Shown piece after piece: positions 1-13,176 of a DNA stretch of 64,000 nt. Both the position numbers and the translations under genes were made by a program. The notes under the pieces are model-generated. The model had not been told where the DNA came from and made no database searches. It saw only the letters and a list, made by a program, of their open reading frames with translations. This stretch comes from Casuarius casuarius (Eukaryota > Chordata > Aves > Casuariiformes > Casuariidae), in contig PTFA01000273.1 in NCBI GenBank assembly GCA_003342895.1, positions 577,284 through 641,283 of the forward strand, written 5' to 3'. Position 1 is the stretch's first letter. The number at the start of each line of letters is the position of its first letter.

Positions 1-3000
1 CTCCGATAATATGTCTCGTAGTTGTGCACAATCCTGAGTCTGGGTGATTCTCAGCTAGGTATTGTAGACTAAGCCTGAAAAGAGCCTGACAAAAGACATC
101 TATACAGAATGTTGCATTATCTGCAATTCCAGAAAACATTCCTTGCACAAAATCATCCTTCTTTTTATTCAGCCACATGCTTGTAGCACAAATCCCAACG
201 TAATAATGAGTTAGCACATAGCAAAGCCTGTTAGTGGTCTGAGATCCAAATCTCTACCTTCCCTGCCATTCTGGGATGGATTTTAGGATACCACAGCCAA
301 ACCAGATTTATAGTTCTGTCACAATTCCTCAGGTTCAGACATTTATCTGAACCTTTCCTCCTCTATCTGTCCTGACTATTTGCAAAGGTTTTCAAACTCT
401 ATTGAATAAGTTTTGGCTCTTTTCTGACATGCTGTCACAGTCAGATCTGTGTACCAAGTGGATTGATATTACTGGGGGAAACGAATTTTAAAACCAAACC
501 CCCCCTTTTCTGCTGCAGTGTGAAGTTCATTTTGCTCACTAAACTCTAGGCTAAATGGGACGTTTGAGATAAATTTTACATTAGTTTATCTCTCCAATTG
601 AATATTACACGATTCTGTATTTAATGTCATGGGGTTAGCTGTTACCCATGCATCTGCCAAGATATTTCCACCAAGTTGGTGTCAAAATGAAAAATTAGTG
701 ATTAATAAAGTGAAGGAAGCGAAAGGGAAGCTGCAAGTTACTGAACGTGATGGGCATGGTATATGAATATCATTAGTTTTTCCTTAAAGAACATTTATAT
801 GATTATATGAATGCAAAAAGGCAATGCAGTATTTTAGTCCTTCTCTAGTCACTGGAACACTCCGAAGCAGATGGACTGTGTGACTGATGATTCAATAATT
901 GCACTCATTAAAAATGTTCACGCTTTTAATTTTTCCCCCCTCACATTCTGTGAAGAGCTGAGGAATGAAATGGTTTTGTCATTGTCAGCAGATAGATAAT
1001 TGAGTTTGCTTTGATTTCCTGGGGTGCCCCTTCCCCACCCCCATTCTGTGGATTGACATCTCCAGAAGCATAGCAGAACATTTGAATCAGCCCCAACTGT
1101 CTTAAAGGAGAAAATACCATGGAAAGATTCCTGTCTCCCTCTCGGTGTCTGCTTGCGTGCACTCAGCCAGCAATCTACTTTGGTAGAAGACAGCATGCAT
1201 TTCCTTTTTCGGCACATTACCTGCCCTCACGATATAGTTACCTGCCTGCCAGGTTCAGGGAAAAGAAAGGTAGTCCTGCCTTAAACATATGCACGGAATG
1301 CACTAGGGTTTATTGTCACCAGCTAGAATCAGCCTAAAAGTGATGGAAGGAAGAGGGTCTCCAGCTGTGCAAGTACTAGATGCCTGTTATTGCAAGAGCA
1401 TGAAATAACAGTAATCACACAAAAACTCAAAGGAAAATGGAAGAGGTAGTGAAAAAAGAGCCTTCCTGCTTTCTCTGAAGACAAGAATGAAAGTATCTCC
1501 TAGTTCTGCCAAAGGGGTGCTTCTTTTGGTTTCTACCATTAGGATTTATGTTTTGAGTTTGCATTTAAATTTAAACTACATAACAGCAAGAGCATTCTCC
1601 AAATGAGGCATTACATTAACTCATTCTACCTACCCTAAAGTAGGGGCACCCATTTGCCAGATGCTGCTCTTGGAACAAATATAGCAGAAGTTGTGTAATC
1701 CATTGCTTTCTGGCAGTCTCTGGCTGCTCCTGGAGACTCTCACATTATCTATCATTTGTATTTTGCAAACATCTAGCTGAGAGGCAGAGCATCATGACGT
1801 TCAGCCTGGTTCAAACAGAGCATGACAGAGCCCTTTCCAGCTCTGGTAAAGATCAATGAGCTGCGCCCATGCTTAGGTTTCACCATTTTGTACCCACTGG
1901 CAAAAGAAAAATCTCTTCTCTAAAAGAATAGGCTCTTTCTTTGACTACTTTAGTACATTTCCCAGACAGGGGTGCTCTACAGGAGAGTTTTGACCTGCTG
2001 TTAGAGCACTCAGGAAACCTGGGCAGAGGACACAAGAGCTTAAGTGCTTCCACAGCCCTCCTGGCGTGCACATCCTTGCTTAGATCCCTGCCAGATGAAT
2101 CATATAATACACAGACTTTGACACAAAATATACTGATCTAGAAACAGTCAGTAGGTTTCCCTCTGTTCTCTTCTCCCTATTATTCTCTGTGTCTGTCAAG
2201 TACAAAGATTTTTATCCAGACAGTGATTTGGGGATTCCCTTCTTCATATATGATTTCACCAGTCAAAAAGGACACCTCTATTAGAAAAGTAGGGCCTCTT
2301 GTTCCTTGTTCACCAACTGTCTTTCCTTTATGAACTCCTTGGACATTTAAAAACAGTTTGCCTCGTCCTGATGCTGCTTCTTCAGACTGTGCTCTCCCTT
2401 TTTATCTAAGATGATACACTATTTTTTTTCTCAAGATCTAGATGAAAATATTCCAGATCTTAAAATTCTTTAGCCAGTAACCCATCCATATTCAGAACTG
2501 TGCATGCTACTTTATTTTCTTCTCTCAAGAGGCAACACAGAGTGGAGGCCATAGATACAACAAAGTGATGCATGTAGTTCATAAAAACAAACCGAAATGT
2601 ATAAAGTGTATATACATTTGCCAGATCGTTGCACCATCCCAACCTCAAATCAGCTTATCATCTAGCCAGACAAAATAAGCAGCAGAATCAGAGAGGACTC
2701 TTGCAAAGAGAAGTGACATGACTTGAACACAATTCAGCAGCATTGTATCTTCATTAAGCCATTTCAATTAACATTCACAGGAGTTTGCTACCTCTCATGC
2801 TCAATAATATGACTACAAATGCTTGGGGAAGTGGATCCCTCAGTAGCCATTTCTTTCAAGAGTCAGGCAGTCTGGGGAACTTGGAAGTTTCTAAGTGGAT
2901 GTCACAGAACAGAGCGGAGCAGCATGAAACTCTCAGCAAGTACAGCTGGGGATTTAGGAAGATTCAGAAAACTGTCTTGAAATACAACTTTTCGTATAGT

Positions 3001-3380
3001 TATCTATATTCTGACAATATCAAGAGAAGACCTCCAGTCAGGAATGCACAGCCCTGCTTGAAAGGAAAGGTCTGGTTAGAAATGAGACTCAACGGCAAAA
3101 GCTTTATTTCTTAACACTCAAACTTCATACATTGCAAATCAAAGCTCCCTCGACAAATAGCCACAATATGCAGCTTCAGACCTTGCATCTGCAGCTAAGA
3201 TTTTCACTAGACTGTATGGACATAAGTTCATGCACCCCAGCACACTCAAATGTAGGAATATTTTGGATAGAGACTCAGAGCCAAACAGTGCGGTCCAGGG
3301 TTATCTCTTATTCAAACAAGGCAGAGGTCACAGACACATTTCAAGCAACCCTCTTCTCTCTCGAAATAGGATGCTATAGA
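1..3380. other. AT-rich noncoding DNA, nothing recognised
   Basis: No open frame here exceeds about 110 codons, none resembles a family I know, and frames occur on both strands without consistent splice sites. I see no tandem repeat or transposon. It is probably intergenic or intronic DNA. Confidence 0.6.
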
Positions 3381-3441
3381 AGCCGAACAGAATACACGCT
3401 ACATCTACATTTCATCTTGGGTGTATGTCTGAGCCTGCTCT

Positions 3442-3633
3442 CTAGCCCGAATACAACTTGTACGTGCTCTGGGTGGCACCAGGCGTCGTACAAGCTGCAG
3501 GGCTCCTGATGACGGCGTGGGCCCGGGAGAGCACTTCCTTGTGACAGGGAGGTGCTGCTCCGGTCTGCTGCGTGCACTGCAGGATCGTTATGTAGTTGAT
3601 GTCGATCAGGTCAGCTAGGTTTCTTAAAAGCAA
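3442..3633 (-). other. candidate coding exon or processed-pseudogene fragment, unidentified
   Basis: On the minus strand an open frame of about 63 codons runs to a TAG at 3442-3444. It has no ATG at its 5' end: the first in-frame TTG is at 3633 and a TAG lies a few codons upstream, so an entry by splicing would be needed. The block is clearly GC-richer and CpG-richer than its flanks. About three quarters of its codons end in G or C, as in many vertebrate coding exons. A second minus-strand frame ending at 3374 is also open across most of the block, so the true frame is uncertain. I do not recognise the protein; segments such as LADLIDINYITILQC and AHAVIRSPAACTTP look protein-like but match no family I can name. 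It could be a terminal exon, a decayed retrocopy or a conserved noncoding element. Confidence 0.2.
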
Positions 3634-3639
3634 CCTGAC

Positions 3640-6600
3640 ACTGTGCTACTGACTGCAGGGCTCTGTCGGCAGCCAGCTCACAGGCTGCCCTTAGGCAGTA
3701 TGGTCACTCTTTTTCACGCACTAGCCTCCCACATCTGACAGTCTGGATGCATAGCAGCTGATTAACAACATGACCACATTTTCATCCATTTCCTAGCCCG
3801 GCCTGCAGAGGACCACCTCACCTCTCAAGCTCTTCAAAGATTGGCCCTCCATGTTTGTATACTGCTCATTTCTGGCCCTTCATTTCAGACCTGATATCAA
3901 GACACTGCACTGTTCACAGTATACCATGAAACACAGACCACCGGGAATGCAGTCACTGCAGGGGCATGGAAGGAAGCAGTGACCGGGTAAGATAGAAATT
4001 TGTCCCTTTTCAGTATAAAGGAAAATGCTAACATGGTGCACAAGACAAAAAATAAATGTTGATGCAGTCATCAGGTATCAGGCATTTAATGGAACTGTTC
4101 TTTTCCCAGTTCGAGCACTAGAAGTAGTTTCTTCTCAAAGCGTTGGTGACTCATTGTTCATAATTGGTATCTATTTATCATTAAAATTATTTTTGTGCAT
4201 CGGCGCCCCTTATGAAAAAAGGAGATTGTATTTTACAGCCAGATGTGACTATTCTGTTGCATAAATTGGATAGAGATGAAAAAAACAAAATGAGAAAAGT
4301 TGCCAAAGCAAGGAAGTGCAAAGAAAAATGTGAAAACAACTGCTAGCAACTAGCTGTAGATTCACTATGTACAAAATCAATGCCTATGGCATGTTGCAGT
4401 GGCCACATACAGTCTGAATAACTTGGGCAGCTTTTGTGGGGGTCCCAGATGTCAGTTTCGACTGTTCAGCTGTAACATGGAAATCAAAGCATGCTTATCC
4501 TCACAGAAGTCAGATACTATGCTTGCTTTTTTTTCTGAGGGCAACCGAGGAGGGCATGTCTTTCAAAGGTTTGTGTTTAGCCCTCAAATCCCTGATAGAT
4601 TGTTTATCTGCGGAGCCTCCAAAGGCCACTGGTCAAGTAAGTGTTTGTTTAGGGCTTTTTTTCCATTGGATTCAGCTCCAGGAATCCATAACCTCAACCA
4701 AGATCATTTAGAGCATTATTTACAACAGAGGGTTCCTGCTGCATTTTGCAGTCCTGCACCTTAAGAGATTTTATGAAAATATGCTTTGGTCTCCTCAGGA
4801 TTCTCCCTGTGTCAAATAACAAATGTATTTCAACATCACTTCCACTGTTGATGAGGAGACTTCAGCATTCCCCATTATTTCTTCAGGAATATTATGCAGT
4901 TGTACTATAACCATGCTTTAGGGCAACCTGCTCTTCAAAAATCCCTAAAACGAGCACAGTTTCTGTATCCGTTGCAGCCAGCAAGAGAAGCCTGGTTTCT
5001 TCAGGGTTTGTCAATATTTTAGATAACTAAAGAAGAAAAAAACGTTTTGCCTGGGTGGAAAATTTCTGTTGTAACTGATAGCAAATACGGAAAGTTTAAT
5101 TTGCATATAGATGTTGAAGCTTGCAACAATATACTCCCCTGGGAGAGCTCTTGTTGTTTAACTGTGTACACAGTCTGGCACTATGCTGCCCAGCACCTAA
5201 TAAAAGCTAAATTGAAACTTTTTTAAAACTCTGGGGCTGCGAGTCTCCTTAAACTATCATTTTACATTTGCAAAGAAAGGGAAGAACCATACCAAGCTAA
5301 GCCTCATTTGAGAAGAAAGGCAGAGGGTATGGTGGCAAGGGCAAGAGGGAGAAATAACTTTATTTGAGAGTAAACATCAGTCAGATGTGCTAATGTTTTA
5401 ATTCATCAGCCTAGATGAGCTTTATTACAATGCTGGGATCGGGCAATACCAAGGAGATAAAGAGCAGTGCTGTGTAAAGGAGAGAGAGACTAACTGAAGA
5501 CGATCATTAGTAGGGCTGAAAGAACAACACAGCCAGAACAACTGAATAGTAAAGAGGAGATGAAATGGAAGGTGGAGAGAGTAAAAGAGGAGGGGAAATG
5601 GTTGAATGAAGTAGAACCTAATTTTCTTCTTTCTGTCAACCTTGATTTTATGTTAATTTTCTGTGTTGATCACAGACTATGCTGCTAAGCAATCAACAGA
5701 TACTGTGCCAAGGGAAAACTGAAGGCTGTCAGGGATAAAAAAAAAAGGAGACTTTGCTTTCCTAATTTCATTAAAATAACATTTTAAATGAAAGTGTACA
5801 TAATAAATACAAAGGGTAAGTAACGTAGTCTCAGAAAAAGATTTTGCACAAATTTTAAGTTTGACAAAACAAAATCCATGGTTGATATGAGAAGGCTTTG
5901 AATCCTATGAGGAGCAAAAACAGAACATAAAAAGTACAAAAACTGGCCACCCAGTCTGATAGCCTGATAGCCAAATTCTGCCATCACAATGCATGCAGTT
6001 CGCACTGCCTTGCACTACAGCAAATTCCTTACTGCCCTGTGCATTTTCCATACTAAACTTCAACTCAGTTCTTCCATTGCCTATTCAAATAAATAATATC
6101 TTGTGGATTTCTATTTGAACAGCAATGTAGCCTTTAGGAATTCAGGAATTTAGGTAATTGAGACTGAATATGCAGACTTCACATAGAGAAGACATCATTG
6201 AAAGCCTAAATTATAGAAGGGGAGAGGAGACCACTGAGACATGCTTCTGCATCTTTGTCCTACCAAGGTCTGATGAGCAGAACTTTCTAAATGACTCTCC
6301 TTTATCCCATGAATCAGCAGTAGAGTTAAGGGGAGTATGTCATTTGCTCCTGTCATTGCTTTTCAGAGGCCGTTCATCCTTTGTTCTCCTCTTTTGCGCT
6401 GTGCCTCCTCTTTACTATCCGTTGAGAGAGACCATCTGGACGAAAGGAAACTGGTGCTTATCCAGTTACTGGTTATCTATCACTAGACTTAATTTTTATT
6501 CAGACAAGTGCTATGATTGAAATTCCATTTATATGATTATCTAAAACAGGAATTCTCTTCTCATTACTCTTTTCATTTATCCATCCCTGTGTTTGACAAG

Positions 6601-9600
6601 AAGTATTTGCCCCTTAATCTTTTTCACTCAGGTTTCCAGCTCTGGTAACATAATGCTGTCTCTCATGCTTCAGCTTATCTCCAGAGAGTCTGAACAATTT
6701 CCAAAATTAGTGTTTCCTGGCTAACGTCTAGAAAGTTCACTTAATCATTTCATCAAGCATGTGCAGGAATGGTGAAATTAGCATTTATAATAACATCTTC
6801 CAAAGGAACAGGGAGATCTGCTTACAGCTTATGCCCAGAGGCTGCTCGATAGTGAGGCTGTGATGCTCTGCAGACTCTGCAAGCTGTATAAGCTAGAGGG
6901 GAGAAAAAGTTTTCGCCAGCAAGTGAGGGCCAGATCCACTTCAGCAAATGTATGTGACACGTCATTTAGTGCAGTGCATGCATTACTGTAGTCAGGTCCT
7001 GAGCCCACTTTTGACACAGGTCTCTGGATGACGCATTGTTTTCTGGTCCCCATCACTGAGCCACGGTGAGGGGCACAAGCTAGATCCCGTCACACAAGGC
7101 TCAGCCAGATGCTCTGCTCAAAGAACACATCTGAGGTGCTTGAGCTGCCGATGGATGTTGGATCCACGGAACCAGGTGACAGAGAGCCTGAAGTACACCT
7201 TCCCGACGTGCTCATTGTGTGGGCATTGGACTCTCAGCAGCAGCTGTTCTGCTCTTCAGACCCGTTCCTGCAGGGCTGCACTACTCACTAATGCAGCCAT
7301 GGCGTAAGCACGCATTGAACCAAATGGGGCTCTGAACATGATAGATGCCAAAAGCATCTATGTCTTTGCAGGAAAATCCAAAGTCATTATCTCCCTGGCT
7401 TTTTGACAAATTGCAGACACAAAGTAGTGAATCATTTATTTATTCCTTTAAAGCAGTTTTATTTTGACTTTATTTAATCATGTAAAAAGTAAATCTGTTC
7501 TTTCCCCCCCTCCAATGCATCTCTTATAGATTGCATATTGTGCTAATTTTGGATCATATTAGCCAGAGAAGTCTGAATGTTGTTCTATTTGTAGAATGTG
7601 CTGACCTTGAGGAAATTTGTTTTAACCCTGGTGAATCTATTGGTTTGGGGATAATTCATGGGCATCTGAAGGTTCACAGATAAAAACGCTGCTTTGACCT
7701 TCAAAGTGCTCATCACTAACATGTCATTATGCAAGTTGGGAACTTTTCAATCCCTTCAAAATGCATCACCTAAGAACATCCTCTTTGCTTGTCACTCTAT
7801 ATTATTCCTGTCTGAATGTCTTTATTATCTCCTCATTTTCCATAGCATCATATGCAAATGTCTTATGCCCACCTTCAATGCCCTTCACAACTATAACCTT
7901 TCTGTTTAATCAATTTTTTTTGCTTTTCGCTTTAGCTCTATAGTGGTCTGCCCTTGAGTGGCTGTGTATTCTGTGGTACCATAGCACTCTTTATGCTTCT
8001 GGGCATAATAGTCTCCTCTTCTCTTCCCTGATATTAGTTCCTGTGGCAAACCATATAGTGTCATATCCTGCTGTGAATCCCTGCTCAAATATCCCTCACA
8101 GTTGCATAGTGTGCAAAGAATCAGCCACTAATACTTAGGAGGTGAGCAGCGGTCTGACAGAGCTGGTATTTATGTATTTAAGGATGAGCAACTGTTTCAG
8201 ATTGTATAGACGGTGCACAGAATTATTACATTCTCTCACCAGATTTGTTCTTGCCACATCTCCTCCTTCATGCCTGCTGTTTACAATAATCACTTATGGT
8301 CTCTTTGTTTCACATTAGATTGCATGTTTGTTGGATGGAGATTTTGTGTTTATAACAGTGCGCATCCAACAGTGAGCCAGTATTGACTGGGTCTCTGGAC
8401 AGTGCTGTCACACCAACAGTAAACCATGTTTTGACACTGAACGAATTCCAACCCTCGATTTGTCCAAATAGGTTAATCATCCTGTATTGTTGACACATTG
8501 CTCCTGAATACAGCATGTAAACATTTATCTCTGAGTTTAATGCTCCAAAAAGTCACAGAAAATTGTATTTGTTTACTTCCATGCTGAAAGAGAGAGATAT
8601 TGTGTTGCTGGGAAACTTGCCCCGGGACAAATGGTGTCAGCACAGAAAGTGGGCAGTTATCAACACTTGGGTGGCAGGAGTTTGATTATTGAAAAATGAA
8701 TGAGGATGCCCCCCCCAAAAAAGAAGTGTGTATAGACAAACATCTTCCATGCCAGAAATCCAAAGAGCCTTTTCTCTTCATTAGCCTTGCACAGAAAAGG
8801 GGATGGCTTTGGAGGGTGGAAGGAGGGACTCTTAAAACAGTGTCTATTTTGAGAACCTCCTTTGGTCCATCTCTTTTTCCATGGAGTTCTTCCCCCTTCT
8901 TCTGCTAAAGAAAGATTGCTAAAATGAAGGATTAAAAAAAAAAAAAGTCATTTGTAGTGTTATCCTAGGTATTTTACTGTGGATAATTAAAATGCAGACT
9001 GTTGTCCCCACGCTGAATTGTGCTTGTTTTCTCCAAGCATTATGGTGAGTTTTCTAAGCCTAGCAGGAAACTGGAATATGAAAAAAGTAAGTTACTGTCT
9101 GATAATGGAACCAGGCTGAGTTTGCCCTGTCCTTTGTTATTATTTTTAGCTAGTGAAAGAAATTTCAGATTAACAAGTTTTGTCTAATATCATTGGCCAG
9201 TTTATACATTGGGATATTATGGTTTTGCTGGATGTCACACGTATGTTTGACTGCATGTACATATTTTGTAGAGAAAAGTTTGCTCTGAATTAAAATACTG
9301 CCTCTCTGAAGTGTTATAAACTTCATTACTACGTAACATATTTCATGAAAGAAATACTAAGCACCTACACGTTTGACCTTGTAGAGCATTTTCTTGCATT
9401 GCGCTTGTTTTCATTTTATGAGATTTCGTATGTGTTATTTGCCAAAACACAACATAGTGACTGTCAATCAAAAAACCAAAAAACAAAGAAAACAAGACAG
9501 AGCCAGCACTTGATTCCCACTCACAGCAAGTAAGGTACCTTCATTTGGATTTAGTTGTGCAACGCTTACTCAAATTGAGATGAATTCACTCATGGGAATT

Positions 9601-12600
9601 AAATGGACTGGAGTCATGTCTGAAATCTGTATACATTTGTACATATGCAAAAACTTTATCAGAACCCATCAGAATGGTATCAGCATGTCAGTCTCTTTGT
9701 TTGTGCAGTTACTTTTGCGCTTCTGCAGCCAGTGGAATGAAACAGAAGTATCCCATTCTGGCCAAAACAGCTTCAGAAACATGGAGTACAGGCAGTGTGA
9801 AGAAAACTTTGGGCTGGGTCATGAGAATGAATATTGTGGGTTTTTCTAAAAAGAAAAGTCCATGTCTAAAAAGTACTACAAAAAGCCTAAGCAGATCATG
9901 CAAATCTTTCTGAAAGCCAACAAATGCACGAGCTATGTAGATGAAAGGCCCTCTACAATCAGGGTCTTTGCTGTGAAAGAAAACCGTGAGTTTTCTTCAT
10001 CTCAGTGCTGGTGCAAAGGGAATTCCTGTGTTATCCTGCTTGGATAAACCTTGAGATAATCTTTACCTGTTAATTAAACATGAAGTGAAAGATTTAAGAC
10101 AATAGTATAAAGAGAGTTAGCTGCATATTACAGCAAATGGATTAGGCATAATTCATTTGAGATTAATATGATAGTGTCTATGCCTAGTCTAAATTTTATT
10201 GAAAATGTAATCAACTGTTTTTTGATCCTGTTTTCAAAATGGGTTGAATCTGGTATTTACAGCAAGGGAGAGGCTAATTACATTGGTGATTCATCTTCTC
10301 TTTCCCTCTTGAAATTTCATACCATTCATATTGCATATCTATATCACTGTTTACCAGAAAGCTTCCAACTGCACTGTGTATATCTTTTATTTTCCTCTGA
10401 GGTCTAAACTAGTGCTGTCTAGCCTGCAACTCAGGACTGGAAACCAGGGCAAGGAGAGAAGGGAAAACAAAAATTGTTTTACATAATGATTTATAAGAGT
10501 GTGAGAAGGTGCTAGGAGAATTAAGGGACAGTTGTTCTGTTCCATACATTTTTTTCATGAGTGGTGTAGTTTAAATATAAAATGAGTATGTTGTCACACC
10601 TGTTTTCATACCTCTTACACTTCTCAAAATCTCTGTCCCTTTCTGCTGCTATACAGCTATTTTCTCTTTTTTTGTAACATTTCTTCATGTTTGGCCAATG
10701 ACTCACAAAGAGTTTTGTAACTTTTTTGAGCAAAATCTTTCCTGTGCACTGAAGAGTGATTGGAGAATGGGAAAAGGAGATACTGTGGCAAGTGGAAACA
10801 TTATAATTACTCAGAGCTACACTTAAATCAGCTGACATCTGAAACTTCGTATGAAGGCAATTCTAGTACAGCTCCTTTGGAAGACTTGGAGGAAAATTAC
10901 ACCTCACGCAAAACATGAGAAAAAACGCATTTCAGAGGTTCATTTCCTCTCTTCACCTTCATTATGTGAAGTTTGGAGAATCAAAGTATAATTTTGATTT
11001 CTATTTAAAGGAAAATTTTGACCTGGTCTTCCCATTCTCATTCCAGCATAATGTACATCTTTTGGTCAACACAAACAATTACTTATACTAGCTCTATAAT
11101 CCAAGTAGCATCTTCAAAGTTTGTAGTTAAAGGGCATAGGGGAAAAAAAGTAGAAGGAGAACAAGAGTAGGTATTAAAAAAAAGAGGATTTTTTTTTTCC
11201 AGCTAGTACTAGTTCAAACTCATATTTTAGGAATGTCTTACATCAAAACTCTGATGTCCTATAAACTTCAAGTTTATTTTATTAAATTGTTCTCAGAAAA
11301 GACTGGTGCCTTTAGCTCATTTTTAGAAAGGTTGGTCATCTATTTTTAGAAACATTCAGTCTGAAGTCTTTGAACCTGAAACTACTCTGTGTGATCTGAT
11401 GGAGATAATAAAAAATTATCAGTAAAACACATGCAGATTGTTGCACATGTGAGGAAAAAATATAAATGTTGCTTACAAATGAGCAGAATCCTTCATGAAA
11501 GGGACTCTCTTAGTTCTGTTCTCACCAATATCCTTTCAATTGCACTAGAAACTGGAGCCACTCAAAATCCTGTAGGCTGGCCCTCTCTACCACAAAAAGC
11601 TAAAATACAAAATCCAAAAAGCTCAGCCCTCCAACACAAAAAAATGCTTGCAGATGTTTCCTATTAGGAGATAAAAAGAAGTCTCTATCAGACATGTTTC
11701 TCTTAACTTACTACTAACAGCAATAGCATCACCCTATACACCATTTTACATAAACCACTCTAGCACTTTCAATTAAATGAAGCCTGGGGTCCTAGATCAC
11801 AGCTCAGAAAACTGAGATCACCAGTTGTTAAGTGATATGAGGCTGGGGACTAAGCCCCTGACCTACACCAACTTAACAACCTCAAAACCTAACAAAAGTG
11901 GCACTACCCAAATACAAACTTGTTTACACAGAGCTCCCAAAAGGGACTGGCATCAATTAGCATGGAAATTTCCTGACTTTGCTTCACTGCTACAGGTCTC
12001 CAGAACATATTTGGGCTCCTGATGAGTGTCATGGACAGCAGAGAGTGACTCAATTGCAGGAACAGCCACACAGTTTATTAAGAGCTAGTTTCCGTAACAG
12101 ATTATTATGGCTGAGAGAAATGCACCGAGTCTTGCTGTAATATTTTTTATAATATATTATTACTTATTTGAAGGGACTTATTCCAGTAGTCTTGAACCAG
12201 CTAATCAACAGTCTCTAAACAAAAGTGTGCACTTCTACAAACATCTGTAAAAGGTCAGTTTTAGAAAAGGACTGTGTCTCCATATATCGAATACTGCATG
12301 TGCAAACTGAGTCTTTGTGTAAACAAAGTATTAATGAACCTCTCAAAACCTATTTAAATGAGCAAGCATTAGATTTATACAAAAGCCACCTTTTTGTGCA
12401 AATACATTTGTATGTAGATCAGTTTTTCGGTTTTGAAAATGTGGCTCATAATGCGTGTGGTAAGGTCGAGGAGGGGTAACACGTCATTGCTGGAAAGAAA
12501 TAAAAAAAATTCTGGCAATTTCCGAGGACTTTGATGTTGTGATCTGAAGAACTGGTGTGAGTAGACCTTACTCATCCATTCTGTTTGGTCTCTCAATATG

Positions 12601-13053
12601 TAATAATCTCATTACAATATCTCAAATTACGAATTCCGTTTAACTTCAAAGATCATAGCCACCATAATTACAAAGGCTGAAAAACGAGAATAATCAGGGA
12701 CAATTCTGTCTTTTGGGAGTAGAAGGACGGATGCCTTGGCATTCTTCTATGCACATGGAAACACTCTTAAACAAGTTGATTTTCCTCTAGAAAATAGTAA
12801 ACTAGTAACTAAGCAACAGTCTATAAAATGGATAATGAAGCTTAATAAGTGTACTAGCTTAATGCCAAAGACCTCCTTGAACTGCAACAATACAAAAGAG
12901 AACAATGATTTCTACCACGTTATTGATCATTCTAGACAGCAACTGGCATAGACTCTGTTTCTCCACTGCTTCTCTTTTATACTGTGTCTTTTCTAGTGCT
13001 CATTTCTTCCACTGACCTGCATGTGCTAAAATGCTAAAACATGCTGTTTTCAG
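3640..13053. other. AT-rich noncoding DNA, nothing recognised
   Basis: This stretch holds many short open frames on both strands but none with convincing coding character, and no recognisable transposon. It contains minor homopolymers, for example A13 at 8934-8946. I regard it as intergenic or intronic. Confidence 0.6.
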
Positions 13054-13176
13054 GCTGCATTATCTGCCCAGAGCTTCATATGCTGCTCACAGAACTTGCG
13101 TCAATCATCAGGCACATCTGCCCGATGCAATGAAGTACGATGGAAAAATTACAAAGCCAGCACCAGCTCCAAACCG
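13054..13176 (+). other. candidate internal exon, 123 bp
   Basis: The segment is bounded by a pyrimidine-containing tract ending ttttcag at 13053 and by CCG followed by gtaagt at 13177, a near-consensus 5' splice site. A branch-like gctaaaac lies about 20 bases before the acceptor. The 123 bp is a multiple of three and is open in two frames. One frame reads AALSAQSFICCSQ at its start; the other contains DAMKYDGKITKPAPAP. The third frame has a stop. I do not recognise either translation, and I found no partner exon. It may be a coding exon, a noncoding-RNA exon or a decoy pair of splice sites. It has the best-matched splice-site pair on the plus strand of this window. Confidence 0.25.
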
